Shown: positions 26,355-35,335, counted from the stretch's first letter. The stretch is DNA of 64,000 nucleotides from Flavobacteriaceae bacterium D16 (GCA_021295155.1 JAJTJC010000033.1:86652-150651), one strand, 5' to 3'. Notes: generated by a model from the letters alone, not told the origin. Program-made: numbers and translations.

Positions 26355-27881
26355 TTAATTTGGATTTTGCTGGAGTTTCTCAAGTACTCTTTCCAGGTTA
26401 AAACTACCCGGCTTCTGGCGGGGTGGGAATTCCTGGTAGGTGGCTAAATGTTGAGAAACATAAGAAACTGCAGGGAGAATTAAATACACCCTGTCAAAAC
26501 GCCACATATTGTATCTTTCTGCCTCATGATCGGCTCTTTCAAAAGGATCACCTCGCATATCAAACAATTTCGGTACTCGCAAAGTAACCATAGGTTCCTG
26601 CCATACTTCAAAACCATGTGCCCGCTGCTCCATAAATACCATCTTCCAACGATTGTACCTGAGGTTTGCCAGTTGTCCGTCATCCGTCCAGTAAAAGAAT
26701 TCCTTCCGTGGAGCTTCTTTTACCTCTCCCTTAAAGTAGGGAAGTAGGTTATAACCGTCAAGGTGTACTTTAAAATTGCGTCCATTGGCCGAATGCCCTT
26801 TCAGGAGTTTTTGCTTGATGTTGGGCTCGCCCACCGCTGCCAGCAGGGTAGGAACCATATCTTCATGCGAAAACACATCATTGTAGACAGTTCCGGGTTT
26901 TATAACGCCGGGCCACTTGATTACCGTAGGGACCCTGTAACCACCATCCCAGTTAGAATTTTTTTCGTTGCGGAAAGGGGTCATACCGCCATCAGGCCAG
27001 GAAAAGACTTCGGCACCGTTATCCGAAGAATACATTACAATGGTATTTTCGTCTAAACCAAGTTCTTCCAGTTTATCCAGTATCTGCCCTACATGTTTGT
27101 CATGTTCCACCATGCCATCAGCATAGATGCCCAGGCCTGTTACCCCGTCAGATTCTGGCTTTAAATGGGTATTAACATGCATCCTGGTAGTGTTGTACCA
27201 CAAGAAGAAAGGTTTTTTCTCCTTGGCCGAACGCTCCATAAAATCTATGGCGCCAGCGGTGACTTCATCATCCACGGTCTCCATACGTTTTTTTGTAAGC
27301 GGGCCGGTATCTTCAATTTTACCATCGGAGGATGATCTGATTACACCCCTTGGACCAAAGTTTTTCTTGAATTCTGCAGATTTTGGGTAATCCGGATGTT
27401 CCGGCTCCTCTTCTGCATTGAGGTGGTAGAGGTTGCCAAAAAATTCATCGAAACCGTGATTTGTAGGCAAATGTTCATCCAGGTCGCCGAGGTGGTTTTT
27501 ACCATATTGGGCAGTTTTGTAGCCATGATTTTTCAGCAGTTCTGCAAGGGTAGGATCCTTTTCAGAAAGGCCTTCCTCGGCCCCTGGTAATCCTACCTTC
27601 AGTAATCCTGTTCTGAATGGGCTCTGGCCAGTAATAAAAGCGGCCCTTCCAGCGGTACAACTCTGTTGGCCGTACCAATCTGTAAATAAGGCGCCTTCAT
27701 TGGCGATGCGGTCAATGTTTGGGGTTTTATATCCCATCATGCCCCTGTTGTAACAGCTCGGATTAAACCAGCCGATATCATCTCCCCAAATAACTACGAT
27801 ATTTGGCTTGTCCTGTGCATGTACCATCGCAGAGGTAAAAAACAGGAGTACCACCATGAATGGAGTTAAGATTTTTTTCAT
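26355..27881 (-). CDS. Exported sulfatase (arylsulfatase type)
   Basis: A 508-aa periplasmic sulfatase; signal peptide ends VHAQ near residue 23. Metal-binding residues G-D-D-I-G-W lie at 33-38. The formylglycine signature C-T-A-G-R begins at Cys75; it is the Cys-type motif with Ala in place of Pro. A calcium-site region S-S-D-N-G-A-E lies near 290. Such enzymes hydrolyse sulfate esters, often on algal polysaccharides or small aryl/alkyl sulfates. The adjacent formylglycine-generating enzyme is the expected activating partner, 72 bp upstream on the same strand. Confidence 0.92.
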   Translation of the reverse strand: MKKILTPFMVVLLFFTSAMVHAQDKPNIVVIWGDDIGWFNPSCYNRGMMGYKTPNIDRIANEGALFTDWYGQQSCTAGRAAFITGQSPFRTGLLKVGLPGAEEGLSEKDPTLAELLKNHGYKTAQYGKNHLGDLDEHLPTNHGFDEFFGNLYHLNAEEEPEHPDYPKSAEFKKNFGPRGVIRSSSDGKIEDTGPLTKKRMETVDDEVTAGAIDFMERSAKEKKPFFLWYNTTRMHVNTHLKPESDGVTGLGIYADGMVEHDKHVGQILDKLEELGLDENTIVMYSSDNGAEVFSWPDGGMTPFRNEKNSNWDGGYRVPTVIKWPGVIKPGTVYNDVFSHEDMVPTLLAAVGEPNIKQKLLKGHSANGRNFKVHLDGYNLLPYFKGEVKEAPRKEFFYWTDDGQLANLRYNRWKMVFMEQRAHGFEVWQEPMVTLRVPKLFDMRGDPFERADHEAERYNMWRFDRVYLILPAVSYVSQHLATYQEFPPRQKPGSFNLERVLEKLQQNPN

Positions 27882-27952
27882 AAGAATTTTTGTTTTTGGA
27901 TGATTTTTTTTTTTGATATTAGGCGTGAAGATAAAAATAATTTCAAGAAATG

Positions 27953-29149
27953 CTAATTGGATACATAGTCTTTAACACATCGGAAACCTGTGTGTAGCAT
28001 CCCGGTGTCCTGGGAAGTAGGCATCCTTGCAGAAACCCTGTAACTGGAACAGTAGTTGTCATTGCATAAAAATGACCCGCCCCGAACTACTCGTCTGGGG
28101 TCATAACGGTTCCGGCTGTAATTGCTTTCCGATGGCCCCTTGGGATTCTTGGCTATTTGTTCCGGATCAAAGCTTTGGTAATAGGATTCGTCAAACCAAT
28201 CCGCACAGATTTCCCAAACATTGCCTGCCATATCGTAAAGTCCATAACCGTTGGGCTCAAACGATTTTACGGGGGCCGAATAATAATAGCCGTCCTCCTC
28301 ATTGTTCTTTGTGGGGAACGTACCTGTCCAGTAATTACATTTAGGGTCTCCGGTTTCCACATATTCCATTCCCCAAGGGTAAATAGCGTCTTCAATGCCA
28401 CCCCTTGCAGCCCATTCCCATTCTGCTTCGGTTGGCAGTCGCTTTCCGGCCCACTTGGCATACTCCAGGGCGTCAAAGTAGGCAATATGTACCACAGGGT
28501 GGTTATCCTTTCCTTCAATAGTGCTTCCCGGGCCCTGGGGTTGTTTCCAATTGGCCCCGTTTACCCACCGCCACCATTGGGAAAAATCAAAAAGGTTCTG
28601 TACTTCTTCTGGTTGCACAAAAACCATTGATCCCGGTTGAAGGGCTTCGTCCGGGGGTTTAGGTGTGCCAGGGGGTACTTGTTTTTTGAGTTCTTCCCAG
28701 TCCACCGGTCGTTCTGCGATTGTCACATATCCAGTCGCCTCTACAAAATCTCTGAATTGTGCATTGGTAACCTCATGGGTATCCATATAAAACGCATCAA
28801 CATAAACCTTGTGTTTTGGAAACTCCCTTGGTAGTGCCCATTGGGTATCGCTTGCTCCCATTTCAAAGGTACCGGCAGGGATTAATACCATATCGTTATC
28901 TGGCATTTTGCTTTCTTCAATACTTGAGTTTGCATCATGCCTGATTGGTTCTGGCGTCAAATCACCATTCTTATTGGCCAATATAGCCGCCCTTCCACTT
29001 GCTTTTTCACAATTGGAATGGTCTACCATGCTGTCCGTACTTTCTTGAACGGACATCTGGGGAGAATTATCTAAATCTTTTGCATCCTTACTTGATTCCT
29101 TACAAGCAGCCAGGAAAACCAATAACAGAACAGGAAATATTTTATTCAT
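27953..29149 (-). CDS. Formylglycine-generating enzyme-like lipoprotein (SUMF1 family)
   Basis: A 398-aa lipoprotein (lipobox LAAC, Cys16). After a 75-residue linker, the SUMF1 domain starts at M-V-L-I-P-A-G-T-F-E-M-G and includes D-T-H-E-V-T-N, R-L-P-T-E-A-E-W-E-W-A-A-R-G-G and the closing R-G-G-S-F-L-C. Both catalytic cysteines of aerobic FGE are present at Cys362 and Cys367, five residues apart as in known enzymes. It should convert the sulfatase Cys to formylglycine in the envelope. The linker carries a C-x5-R-A-A motif around residue 47-55 that resembles a sulfatase signature. Confidence 0.9.
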   Translation of the reverse strand: MNKIFPVLLLVFLAACKESSKDAKDLDNSPQMSVQESTDSMVDHSNCEKASGRAAILANKNGDLTPEPIRHDANSSIEESKMPDNDMVLIPAGTFEMGASDTQWALPREFPKHKVYVDAFYMDTHEVTNAQFRDFVEATGYVTIAERPVDWEELKKQVPPGTPKPPDEALQPGSMVFVQPEEVQNLFDFSQWWRWVNGANWKQPQGPGSTIEGKDNHPVVHIAYFDALEYAKWAGKRLPTEAEWEWAARGGIEDAIYPWGMEYVETGDPKCNYWTGTFPTKNNEEDGYYYSAPVKSFEPNGYGLYDMAGNVWEICADWFDESYYQSFDPEQIAKNPKGPSESNYSRNRYDPRRVVRGGSFLCNDNYCSSYRVSARMPTSQDTGMLHTGFRCVKDYVSN

Positions 29150-29152
29150 AAA

Positions 29153-29620
29153 TCAAAAATTGAAATAAACCCCGACAGTACCCCGTTCACCAATTTCAGT
29201 AAACAATCCAAACTTTTCAGAGATAGCAAATGAAATACCCAAATACGGATAAATGTCAAATGATCCGGCAAAACTACCTATTTCCGCACCCGGATACAGA
29301 TCCAGTCTTTCCGGTAGCCCTAAAACCTCTTTCAAATGAAGGTCCACGAGACCAAAAAAGGAAGTTTCCCGCTCACTGTCTTCAAAATAAAACTCCACAC
29401 CGGCTCCTGCTGATATCAAATTACTGAAGCCGTGATCATACAAAACCGAGAGCCCATTGCCCCTCCCATAATAGGCCCATGCCACATTTATTCGATCCTC
29501 CCCTTCACCCTCATAAGCACTTTGTGCAAAAGCCATGAACGAACCCATGAATAAAAAGCAAACCAATACGAACATCTTAATTGATGAGTGCCAACAAATC
29601 GATTTGGTAAATAAGGTCAT
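29153..29620 (-). CDS. Small outer-membrane beta-barrel protein (DUF6646-like)
   Basis: A 155-aa exported protein; two in-frame ATGs (29620 and 29575) precede the signal, the inner one giving a classical signal peptide ending F-A-Q. The barrel pattern (I-N-V-A-W-A-Y-Y-G-R-G-N-G, S-A-G-A-G-V-E-F-Y, Y-P-Y-L-G-I-S-F-A, final V-G-V-Y-F-N-F) matches flavobacterial DUF6646-like porins as I remember them. It ends 3 bp before the FGE gene start, so it heads a transcript with FGE and sulfatase. A role in uptake of sulfated compounds is only inference. Confidence 0.7.
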   Translation of the reverse strand: MTLFTKSICWHSSIKMFVLVCFLFMGSFMAFAQSAYEGEGEDRINVAWAYYGRGNGLSVLYDHGFSNLISAGAGVEFYFEDSERETSFFGLVDLHLKEVLGLPERLDLYPGAEIGSFAGSFDIYPYLGISFAISEKFGLFTEIGERGTVGVYFNF

Positions 29621-29730
29621 ATTAGGGAAATAATTTAATTAGCAATTCCTGGGAATATGAGTTTGGAAACACCCTTGGGTAGCTGTAGAGTTTGCATTCT
29701 GATTATTTAGGCTTTTTGGGCCATATGAAA

Positions 29731-30456
29731 TCACAAAGAATAGGTTAGGGTTATGCCATATCTAAAAACCGGTAAGACGGTATTTTGTCTTAGTTTATTA
29801 TCATTGAATTCAAAGTCTGCATTGATCAAATCGAAGATGCTGTAACTTTTTAGGGCTTCGTTTAATTCGTCATAAAATTCATCCGGCGGGGGGATCACAT
29901 TGTCCAATTTAAAGTTATAGTTCCCTGCCCCGGGACCGGCAATTAAAAAATCAATACCCAGGCGATTGGAAACTTTCAATTTATAACCGATCATTAATCC
30001 CAGGGAGGCTACATTAATTTTACCTTTATAGAATACATCAAAGGATTCGTCCTGGCTATTGATAAAAGTACCGATCAGGTCAGATTTATAGTTGACCCAT
30101 TTCAAATAGGCGCCAAAATAAAAGCCACTGGTCATTCCATTTTTTTTCTCGTTGAGATAATATCGAACTTCTGGAATGATTTTCAGCCCTGAATAGGTTA
30201 ATTCGTTGGTTTGTAATTGAGGCCGGTCGATTCCGGAAAGCTTAATCAACCCCTCTTCGCCCTTGTATCCGGCAGCTAAACGCACCCCGATGTGCTTACC
30301 AAAAGCGCGCTCATAAGTAAATAAATAGGCTCCGTTAATGAGGTCTGTAGCCGTAATACCTATTTCGGAATTTCTTATTTTCTCGTCTTCTATTTGTTGG
30401 GCTTGTAAGGGAGCAAGCAACAAGCTAAAAATCAGTAGAAACAAACAATTTTTCAT
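29731..30456 (-). CDS. DUF3575-like outer-membrane protein
   Basis: A 241-aa exported protein with signal peptide ending LQAQ near residue 20. The mature domain shows DUF3575-like features: Y-L-F-T-Y-E-R-A-F-G-K-H-I-G-V-R near 45-60, I-I-P-E-V-R-Y-Y-L, and G-F-Y-F-G-A-Y-L-K-W. The end is an aromatic barrel strand. This is a common flavobacterial single-gene outer-membrane protein without known function. It is on the minus strand, about 110 bp upstream of the DUF6646-like gene. Confidence 0.72.
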   Translation of the reverse strand: MKNCLFLLIFSLLLAPLQAQQIEDEKIRNSEIGITATDLINGAYLFTYERAFGKHIGVRLAAGYKGEEGLIKLSGIDRPQLQTNELTYSGLKIIPEVRYYLNEKKNGMTSGFYFGAYLKWVNYKSDLIGTFINSQDESFDVFYKGKINVASLGLMIGYKLKVSNRLGIDFLIAGPGAGNYNFKLDNVIPPPDEFYDELNEALKSYSIFDLINADFEFNDNKLRQNTVLPVFRYGITLTYSL

Positions 30457-31005
30457 ACGATAAAGGAGTCTGAAAGACCTTATTTAGAAATGGATGAATT
30501 ATTAGACAAAAGAGGTATGTGTGGCTACAATAGTACAAAAAAAAACACTAAAATTATTATTATCCATCCATAAATAGACCGAGCTATTGTTAATGGGCAG
30601 CGGCATTCTAAATCTTTGAACAACTGAATTAGTAAACAGCTGAAAATAAAACATATACCCAGGTTAGCTATACAAGAAAAAAAGGGGGAGTAAATTCAGA
30701 CAGACCACTACAGATTAGCATTGATAATACGGTCACATTCATGGATGGGACTGGGAAATTTTTTGCAATCAGTCATGGTGGGAGAAGGGTATTTCAGACT
30801 AACATTCTACAACAGTAAATTATGCGAAATTGAATATTTCTCGCGATATAGTTTACCCTTCGACTATTTAGGAACAGGTTTTTTATTGTGCTTCTTTTTT
30901 TCTCTTTTGGTTATAACGCTTAGTTTTAATCCTACAAGTTACTACCCGCCAGGCTGGGATGTGAATTACTGATTTAAATTTATGATTCAAACTTAGGGAC
31001 TAATT
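30457..31005. other. AT-rich gene-free region
   Basis: About 550 bp between divergent outer-membrane protein genes. It is AT-rich with poly-A around 30537-30545. A frame at 30721-30972 starts with TTG, has no homology I recognise and no signal, so I leave it out. No RNA gene or clear hairpin was seen. Confidence 0.5.
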
Positions 31006-32061
31006 ATGAGGTATTTAATTTGTTTCTGTCTTTGTCTTTTGGCCCTGATCCCTATAAATGCTCAGGAAAAAGAAAGCTATTATCGGGAAATGCAGAGTAG
31101 GCATGCCGAAGAAAACGGCTATGACATTACTTATCGTCGGAACTACTTTGAGCATATTATTTTGAGAATGGAACTCAGTTCAGATGCGTCACGACTTCAA
31201 TTTTTGAGTGGGCGAGCAGAGGAATTACTAAACATTAGGCCCGCAGCCGAATATAATTTGGGATTTTCATTTCACTACAAATGGCTGGGTATCGGATTCA
31301 GTTTTACACCTAAATTTCTATTGAATACCCAGAATATTGAGGAGCTCAACAACAGCGAATCACTAGGCATAAACTTCAATTTCTTCTATTCAGACAGATG
31401 GGTACAGGAGCTGGGTTATAGTTATTACAAAGGGTTTTTCAGGGCTGGCCCTCAAAGATTAGTCGATTTGGGAGCTGTGGTTTTGGACGATACCAGTTTG
31501 AAAACAATTCAAGGCAGTACTTTTTTTATTGTAAACCCGAATTACTCGTTTCGTGCACATTACGTACAAACAGAACGCCAGTTGAAGAGCGCGGGAAGCT
31601 TCATTCCCAGGTTACGTTACTCCTATAGTTTCTTCGAACCCAATTTTAAAAACCTCCCTAACCTGGAAAAAGTAGTGCAAATCAACAGCCTGGATATAAG
31701 CGCCCAGATAGGTTATTTATACTCTTTGGTGTATGATCAGAAGTGGATTGTAACCCTGGGGCTTCATCCTGGTATTGGGTATAACTACTCTGTCAACCAA
31801 TTCGACGGTGCTAGTTTGGGGTCGAGAACATTCCACAGTACTACTCTTGCTTTGGATAGTGAAATTTCGGTGGGTTACAACGATTATCGATGGTTTTTTG
31901 GAGCTGCTTATAATTGGAGAAATTATAATTATGTCAACAATCAAAAAAATCAATTTACACGGGACTTTGCCAATTTTAATATTTACCTGGGTTACCGATT
32001 TAATGACAATAAACCGATGCGGAATACCCTGGGTTGGTTTGAGGACAACTTAGGATTTTAA
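31006..32061 (+). CDS. DUF4421 family outer-membrane protein
   Basis: A 351-aa exported protein (signal peptide ending I-N-A-Q near residue 20). The DUF4421-like pattern is visible: R-P-A-A-E-Y-N-L-G-F-S-F-H-Y-K-W-L-G-I-G-F, D-R-W-V-Q-E-L-G-Y-S-Y-Y-K-G-F, then S-Y-S-F-F-E-P and a final F-N-I-Y-L-G-Y-R-F-N. It is a predicted outer-membrane barrel. It is the only plus-strand gene in this part of the window until 32498, and is followed by the structured repeat region. Confidence 0.75.
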   Translation: MRYLICFCLCLLALIPINAQEKESYYREMQSRHAEENGYDITYRRNYFEHIILRMELSSDASRLQFLSGRAEELLNIRPAAEYNLGFSFHYKWLGIGFSFTPKFLLNTQNIEELNNSESLGINFNFFYSDRWVQELGYSYYKGFFRAGPQRLVDLGAVVLDDTSLKTIQGSTFFIVNPNYSFRAHYVQTERQLKSAGSFIPRLRYSYSFFEPNFKNLPNLEKVVQINSLDISAQIGYLYSLVYDQKWIVTLGLHPGIGYNYSVNQFDGASLGSRTFHSTTLALDSEISVGYNDYRWFFGAAYNWRNYNYVNNQKNQFTRDFANFNIYLGYRFNDNKPMRNTLGWFEDNLGF

Positions 32062-32086
32062 TATATAAAAATGGTCACAGCTCATA

Positions 32087-32263
32087 CCGGCCAAGTTCGT
32101 TCCTGCGTGGGCTTACCATAGTATAGCGCCAAAGCGCCAACTACGGTATAGACTTCTCGCCCCAGTTTTTGTAAACAAAAAAATCCTGACTATAAACTCA
32201 GGATATCCTCTCAGTTCGTGACCCGGCTGCCCGCCCGGCCAAGTCCGTTCGGACGGGGGGCTT
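32087..32263 (-). repeat. Composite intergenic repeat, copy 1
   Basis: Reading on the minus strand: an X block (32215-32263) whose 3' end resembles the tRNA-Lys acceptor end, then a terminator-like hairpin (Z), a Y block with a GCGC-capped hairpin (about 32112-32165), then a degenerate second X-like block. The order Z-Y-X also follows tRNA-Lys at 35.2-35.3 kb, where the tRNA occupies the position of the first X. Confidence 0.7.
32177..32204 (-). terminator. Orphan tRNA-type terminator hairpin
   Basis: 7-bp stem ATCCTGA / TCAGGAT (32183-32189 with 32198-32204), with an A run (U tract on the minus strand) at 32177-32182. Nearly identical in form to the terminator of tRNA-Lys at 35293-35320, but no tRNA lies upstream of it here. 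Confidence 0.55.
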
Positions 32264-32276
32264 CATTAAACCTTCT

Positions 32277-32348
32277 GAAACATAATTGAAAGTCTTTCAA
32301 CTATGTTTCAACAATGAATCAAAAGTATACGTTTTTGAATCATAGTTG
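32277..32348. repeat. Two adjacent long inverted repeats
   Basis: First palindrome: 16-bp arms at 32277-32292 and 32294-32309 around one central base, one mismatch. Second palindrome: arms 32309-32324 and 32333-32348 with few mismatches around an 8-nt loop. They lie 150 to 220 bp upstream of the beta-helix lipoprotein gene. Neither is followed by a long T run, so they are not obvious terminators; operator or RNA-processing sites are possible. Confidence 0.7.
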
Positions 32349-32497
32349 TTTAGTAGGATATTTCTTTAATCGTGAACTTCAAGATGGTTATAAAAGAAGA
32401 TGCTCAGGGCTTCGGTTATGATCAGGTACTACGAAGTTTACGCCCCCTCTTCCTTAGCCTCCTTTTACATAAGTAGGAAACTGATAAAACGTTAGAT

Positions 32498-34054
32498 ATG
32501 AGAAACATTTTTTATTATTTGATCGCCATGCTATTTGCCCTGGTTTCCTGTGATAAGGACATGCCGGAAACGCAGGAAATAGACGCAACACTTGCAGGAG
32601 AGGAGCTTATCAAAGTTGATCTGGCTGCAAAAAAATTAACGACTACGGTAACAGGTACGCAAGACCCTGCACAGGATGTGGCCGCCGTACAAAATGCCGT
32701 GGATAATTATGATCATGTTACCCTGAGCGGTACCTTTGATTTTGGCTCGGACGAGGCTACAGGGGGCATAGACATTACCCGTGAAAATGTAGTTCTACAG
32801 GGTCCGGCTACTATCCTAAACGGAGTTAAGTTTCAGTTTATTCCTGAGCTCGGTGAAGCGAGAACTCCAATAAATATTACCGCGCCAGGGGTACAGATAC
32901 ATGACATTGAATTTGTCTGTGACTTCGATGGTATCCTCATAAACGTAGAGAAAGACGGTAAGCCAGTAATTATTGAAGGTAACACTATAAGTTCCAATCT
33001 TTTTGGTGCCGGAGTAGCAGCAAAAGCCACTCCAGGGGGTATTAAAGTGCTCAAGAATACCATAGAATCCTTCTTTAATTTTTATGCATCGGAAACTACA
33101 GGCAGCACGGAAATAGCCAATAATGATATGGTTGCTGGGTATGATTGTGTTTTTATGTTCACGTTCAATAATAAATTGGATATTATCAACAATGACATGC
33201 ACGTTTTAGACGGTGGTTTCGAAAGTATGTTTATTGGCTCATGGGTGGTCACCTCAGCCACAGGGCCGGAATGGGGGGACAATCCACCCGTCAGAATAAT
33301 TGGCAATACCATTGCTGTTGAAGGTATGGATGCTGCCGGGATAATTGTGGGCACCTCGGCCAGTGGGATAAATAATGTCCTGGTCAAGGACAATACCCTT
33401 ACTGGTACTGCAGGTTTTTCCGGATTATTGAAAGAACCCTATGGCCACAATAACAAGTTTATCAACAATGACCTAAGCGGCCTAACTACCTACAGCCCAC
33501 AAATATGGGTGATGGGAGGTAGCGATAATCACTACCAAAACAACAAACTCGGACGTGTAGACCCCAGTCCCTGGGCTGGATTTTTCCCTGCCTTCCAAAA
33601 TGCTGCCACCTTGGTTACTACCATCAATTGGCATGAGAATGATGGCTTGGACACACCAGATCCCTTAAATCACGGCAATCATTTTAGCAATAATGACTAT
33701 ACCATGACAGGAGTAACCGGCTGGTCCGAGAATCCTGAATCCATTGGAGCCGTGTTATTACTTGATTTCTTGCAGAAATTTAATGCTGATGGTTCTCCTT
33801 TTGAAGAAGATTTTGTCATGGAAAACTTTATTAATGAGAAAAGGTTTACTGAAGGAACTGACGTTTGTAACCAGGTGCTCGACCTGAATCCGGGTGCAAA
33901 TCACATCGCTGGTGCGAAGGCCTGTGAGGTGCAAGCTAAAAAAGCAGACAAACAGCTGGTACAAAAGCAACAGGAGGTTTTTGGTAAAAGGATTATGGAA
34001 AGGCATCAAAAAAGAGCCAAAATCTTAAAAGAAAAAAAGAACATAAAGTTCTGA
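32498..34054 (+). CDS. Exported lipoprotein with parallel beta-helix (pectin-lyase-like) repeats
   Basis: A 518-aa lipoprotein (lipobox LVSC near residue 18). From about residue 110 to 350 it shows repeating I-x-x-N-x-I/L and N-D-M/N-N-x-L coils typical of right-handed parallel beta-helices, e.g. I-E-G-N-T-I, V-L-K-N-T-I, I-I-N-N-D-M, I-I-G-N-T-I and V-K-D-N-T-L. The C-terminus is a long basic helix (K/Q/R-rich, about 480-518). No polysaccharide-lyase active site is obvious; it could be an inactive carbohydrate-binding helix. It is flanked by copies of the composite repeat and followed by its own terminator. Confidence 0.72.
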   Translation: MRNIFYYLIAMLFALVSCDKDMPETQEIDATLAGEELIKVDLAAKKLTTTVTGTQDPAQDVAAVQNAVDNYDHVTLSGTFDFGSDEATGGIDITRENVVLQGPATILNGVKFQFIPELGEARTPINITAPGVQIHDIEFVCDFDGILINVEKDGKPVIIEGNTISSNLFGAGVAAKATPGGIKVLKNTIESFFNFYASETTGSTEIANNDMVAGYDCVFMFTFNNKLDIINNDMHVLDGGFESMFIGSWVVTSATGPEWGDNPPVRIIGNTIAVEGMDAAGIIVGTSASGINNVLVKDNTLTGTAGFSGLLKEPYGHNNKFINNDLSGLTTYSPQIWVMGGSDNHYQNNKLGRVDPSPWAGFFPAFQNAATLVTTINWHENDGLDTPDPLNHGNHFSNNDYTMTGVTGWSENPESIGAVLLLDFLQKFNADGSPFEEDFVMENFINEKRFTEGTDVCNQVLDLNPGANHIAGAKACEVQAKKADKQLVQKQQEVFGKRIMERHQKRAKILKEKKNIKF

Positions 34055-34087
34055 ATGGTGCAACCAAGACGTTTAGCTTAAAGTAAG

Positions 34088-34121
34088 AAAAGCCTGGGAA
34101 CAAAAGTTTTCGGGCTTTTTT
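34088..34121 (+). terminator. Intrinsic terminator after the beta-helix gene
   Basis: A 13-bp stem with two or three G-U pairs starting AAAAGCC and ending GGCTTTT, loop of six bases, followed by T residues. It lies 33 bp after the stop. Confidence 0.75.
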
Positions 34122-34191
34122 GAATATAATTTAACGTGAATATTCTACCTGTGTGCGGATAAGGAAAAAGGAGATGACAGTGTGTTTACTG

Positions 34192-35064
34192 TTATGATCC
34201 TTCGGGCATTAACGCTGTAGCTGCCAATCCATCAATAAGTTCTTCACACCCCCCGTTTTTTAGGTAGGTAGCGTGGGAATTGATGTTTTCAAATTTTTGC
34301 CCGGTGATCTTTTCGCACAATAGCTCTGCCCCGGTCAGTTTTTTAAATGTTTTCAGAATTCGCTTAGCTGGTTTGTTCTTGAAATAGGGGGGGATTTTAC
34401 CCGGGTTTTTCCTGCACCATTGAAAGGTTTGCATCCAAATCGCGGCACTAAGGGCACCACAGGCATTTCCACTTAGGCCGAGACCACCTGCAAATCCCGC
34501 CACCATAAGGATTTCTTCCTCACTGCCTCCCATTTTTCTTACCACTTCAGAGGCACAGCTCGCTGGTTTTTCGGTAAGGGTAATATCCGTTTGGTCCAGG
34601 CCTTCTTTGGCGGATTGAATAGCCTCAGGTGCCCATGCTTCAGCGAGATCAAAACACTTACTGTTTTCCATCCCTTTCAAGGTGGTACTAACCATTAGTC
34701 TGGCAATGCCCAATATATTGCTTAAACTGTATCCAAGGATTTCCCCACAATTCACCGTTTTTGATCGTTTTTCAAAGGAAGTTATAAGTTCTTTTGTGGC
34801 CCTAATGGCCACTGCAGTAGCAAGTCCTTGATCTTTATGTCGTCTGTAGGATTCTGCTCCCACTGCTAATGCTGCTCCCCATATCATGCCGCATTGCTGG
34901 CTTTGATTCATAATTCCGCCAGCCAAGGGGTTTAACGCCAGCTCGGTGAGTTCATTTGGGTTTCCAAATTCACGATTTAAAATATGAGCAAAGGTGTGCG
35001 AGCAGGCACCGCATTCTTTGAAAACCGTTTTGGTAGCTGGCAATTGTTTTTTTGAAGATTCCAT
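34192..35064 (-). CDS. C_GCAxxG_C_C family protein (cysteine-rich, duplicated domain)
   Basis: A 290-aa soluble protein with two copies of the C_GCAxxG_C_C layout: F-K-E-C-G-A-C-S-H-T near residue 16 and Q-C-G-M-I-W-G-A near 57. The second half has S-C-A-S-E-V-V, A-G-F-A-G-G-L-G-L-S-G-N-A-C-G-A and M-Q-T-F-Q-W-C. The family is usually called redox-active, with paired cysteines; function is not proven. ATG 35064 has a GAAGG-type ribosome site about 7 bp upstream, so I prefer it to the GTG at 35070. It is convergent with the beta-helix gene. Confidence 0.8.
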   Translation of the reverse strand: MESSKKQLPATKTVFKECGACSHTFAHILNREFGNPNELTELALNPLAGGIMNQSQQCGMIWGAALAVGAESYRRHKDQGLATAVAIRATKELITSFEKRSKTVNCGEILGYSLSNILGIARLMVSTTLKGMENSKCFDLAEAWAPEAIQSAKEGLDQTDITLTEKPASCASEVVRKMGGSEEEILMVAGFAGGLGLSGNACGALSAAIWMQTFQWCRKNPGKIPPYFKNKPAKRILKTFKKLTGAELLCEKITGQKFENINSHATYLKNGGCEELIDGLAATALMPEGS

Positions 35065-35182
35065 TTTCACCTTCTTTAGCGGTCAATGTAAAAAGGTAAA
35101 AATCAAATAGCCTATTGCCTATGATATACATCAGTAATGACCTGGAATTGTCAAAATATTATTAAGTGGGTTTTGCACTTGA

Positions 35183-35335
35183 TCGTGACTCGGCTGCCCG
35201 CCCGGCCAAGTCCGTTCGGACGAGGGGCTTACCATAGTATAGCGCTAAAGCGCCAACTACGGCATAGACTTCTCGCCCCAGGTTTATTTCATAAAAAAAT
35301 CCTGACCTAATTGTCAGGATTTTCATCTCACTTCG
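35183..35335 (-). repeat. Composite intergenic repeat, copy 2 (next to tRNA-Lys)
   Basis: On the minus strand after tRNA-Lys: terminator Z (35293-35320), Y block with a GCGC-TAAA-GCGC hairpin (about 35230-35281), and an X block (35183-35229) with a GTCCG-TT-CGGAC hairpin. X and Y match copy 1 over long stretches with few changes. Confidence 0.75.
35293..35320 (-). terminator. Terminator of tRNA-Lys
   Basis: 8-bp stem ATCCTGAC / GTCAGGAT (35299-35306 with 35313-35320), six-base loop, and a U tract from the A run at 35293-35298. It starts about 16 bp after the tRNA 3' end. Confidence 0.85.

Larger units (their letters stand above)
32062..32497. other. Intergenic region with composite repeat and palindromes
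   Basis: About 435 bp without a gene. It holds a copy of the tRNA-linked composite repeat (32087-32263), a tRNA-type terminator hairpin (32177-32204, minus strand) and two long imperfect inverted repeats (32277-32348). The last 150 bp before the beta-helix lipoprotein show no clear promoter. Confidence 0.6.

Noticed and set aside
30721..30972. 83-codon frame with a hydrophobic stretch
   Set aside because: TTG start, no ribosome site, located in an AT-rich gap, no family recognised.
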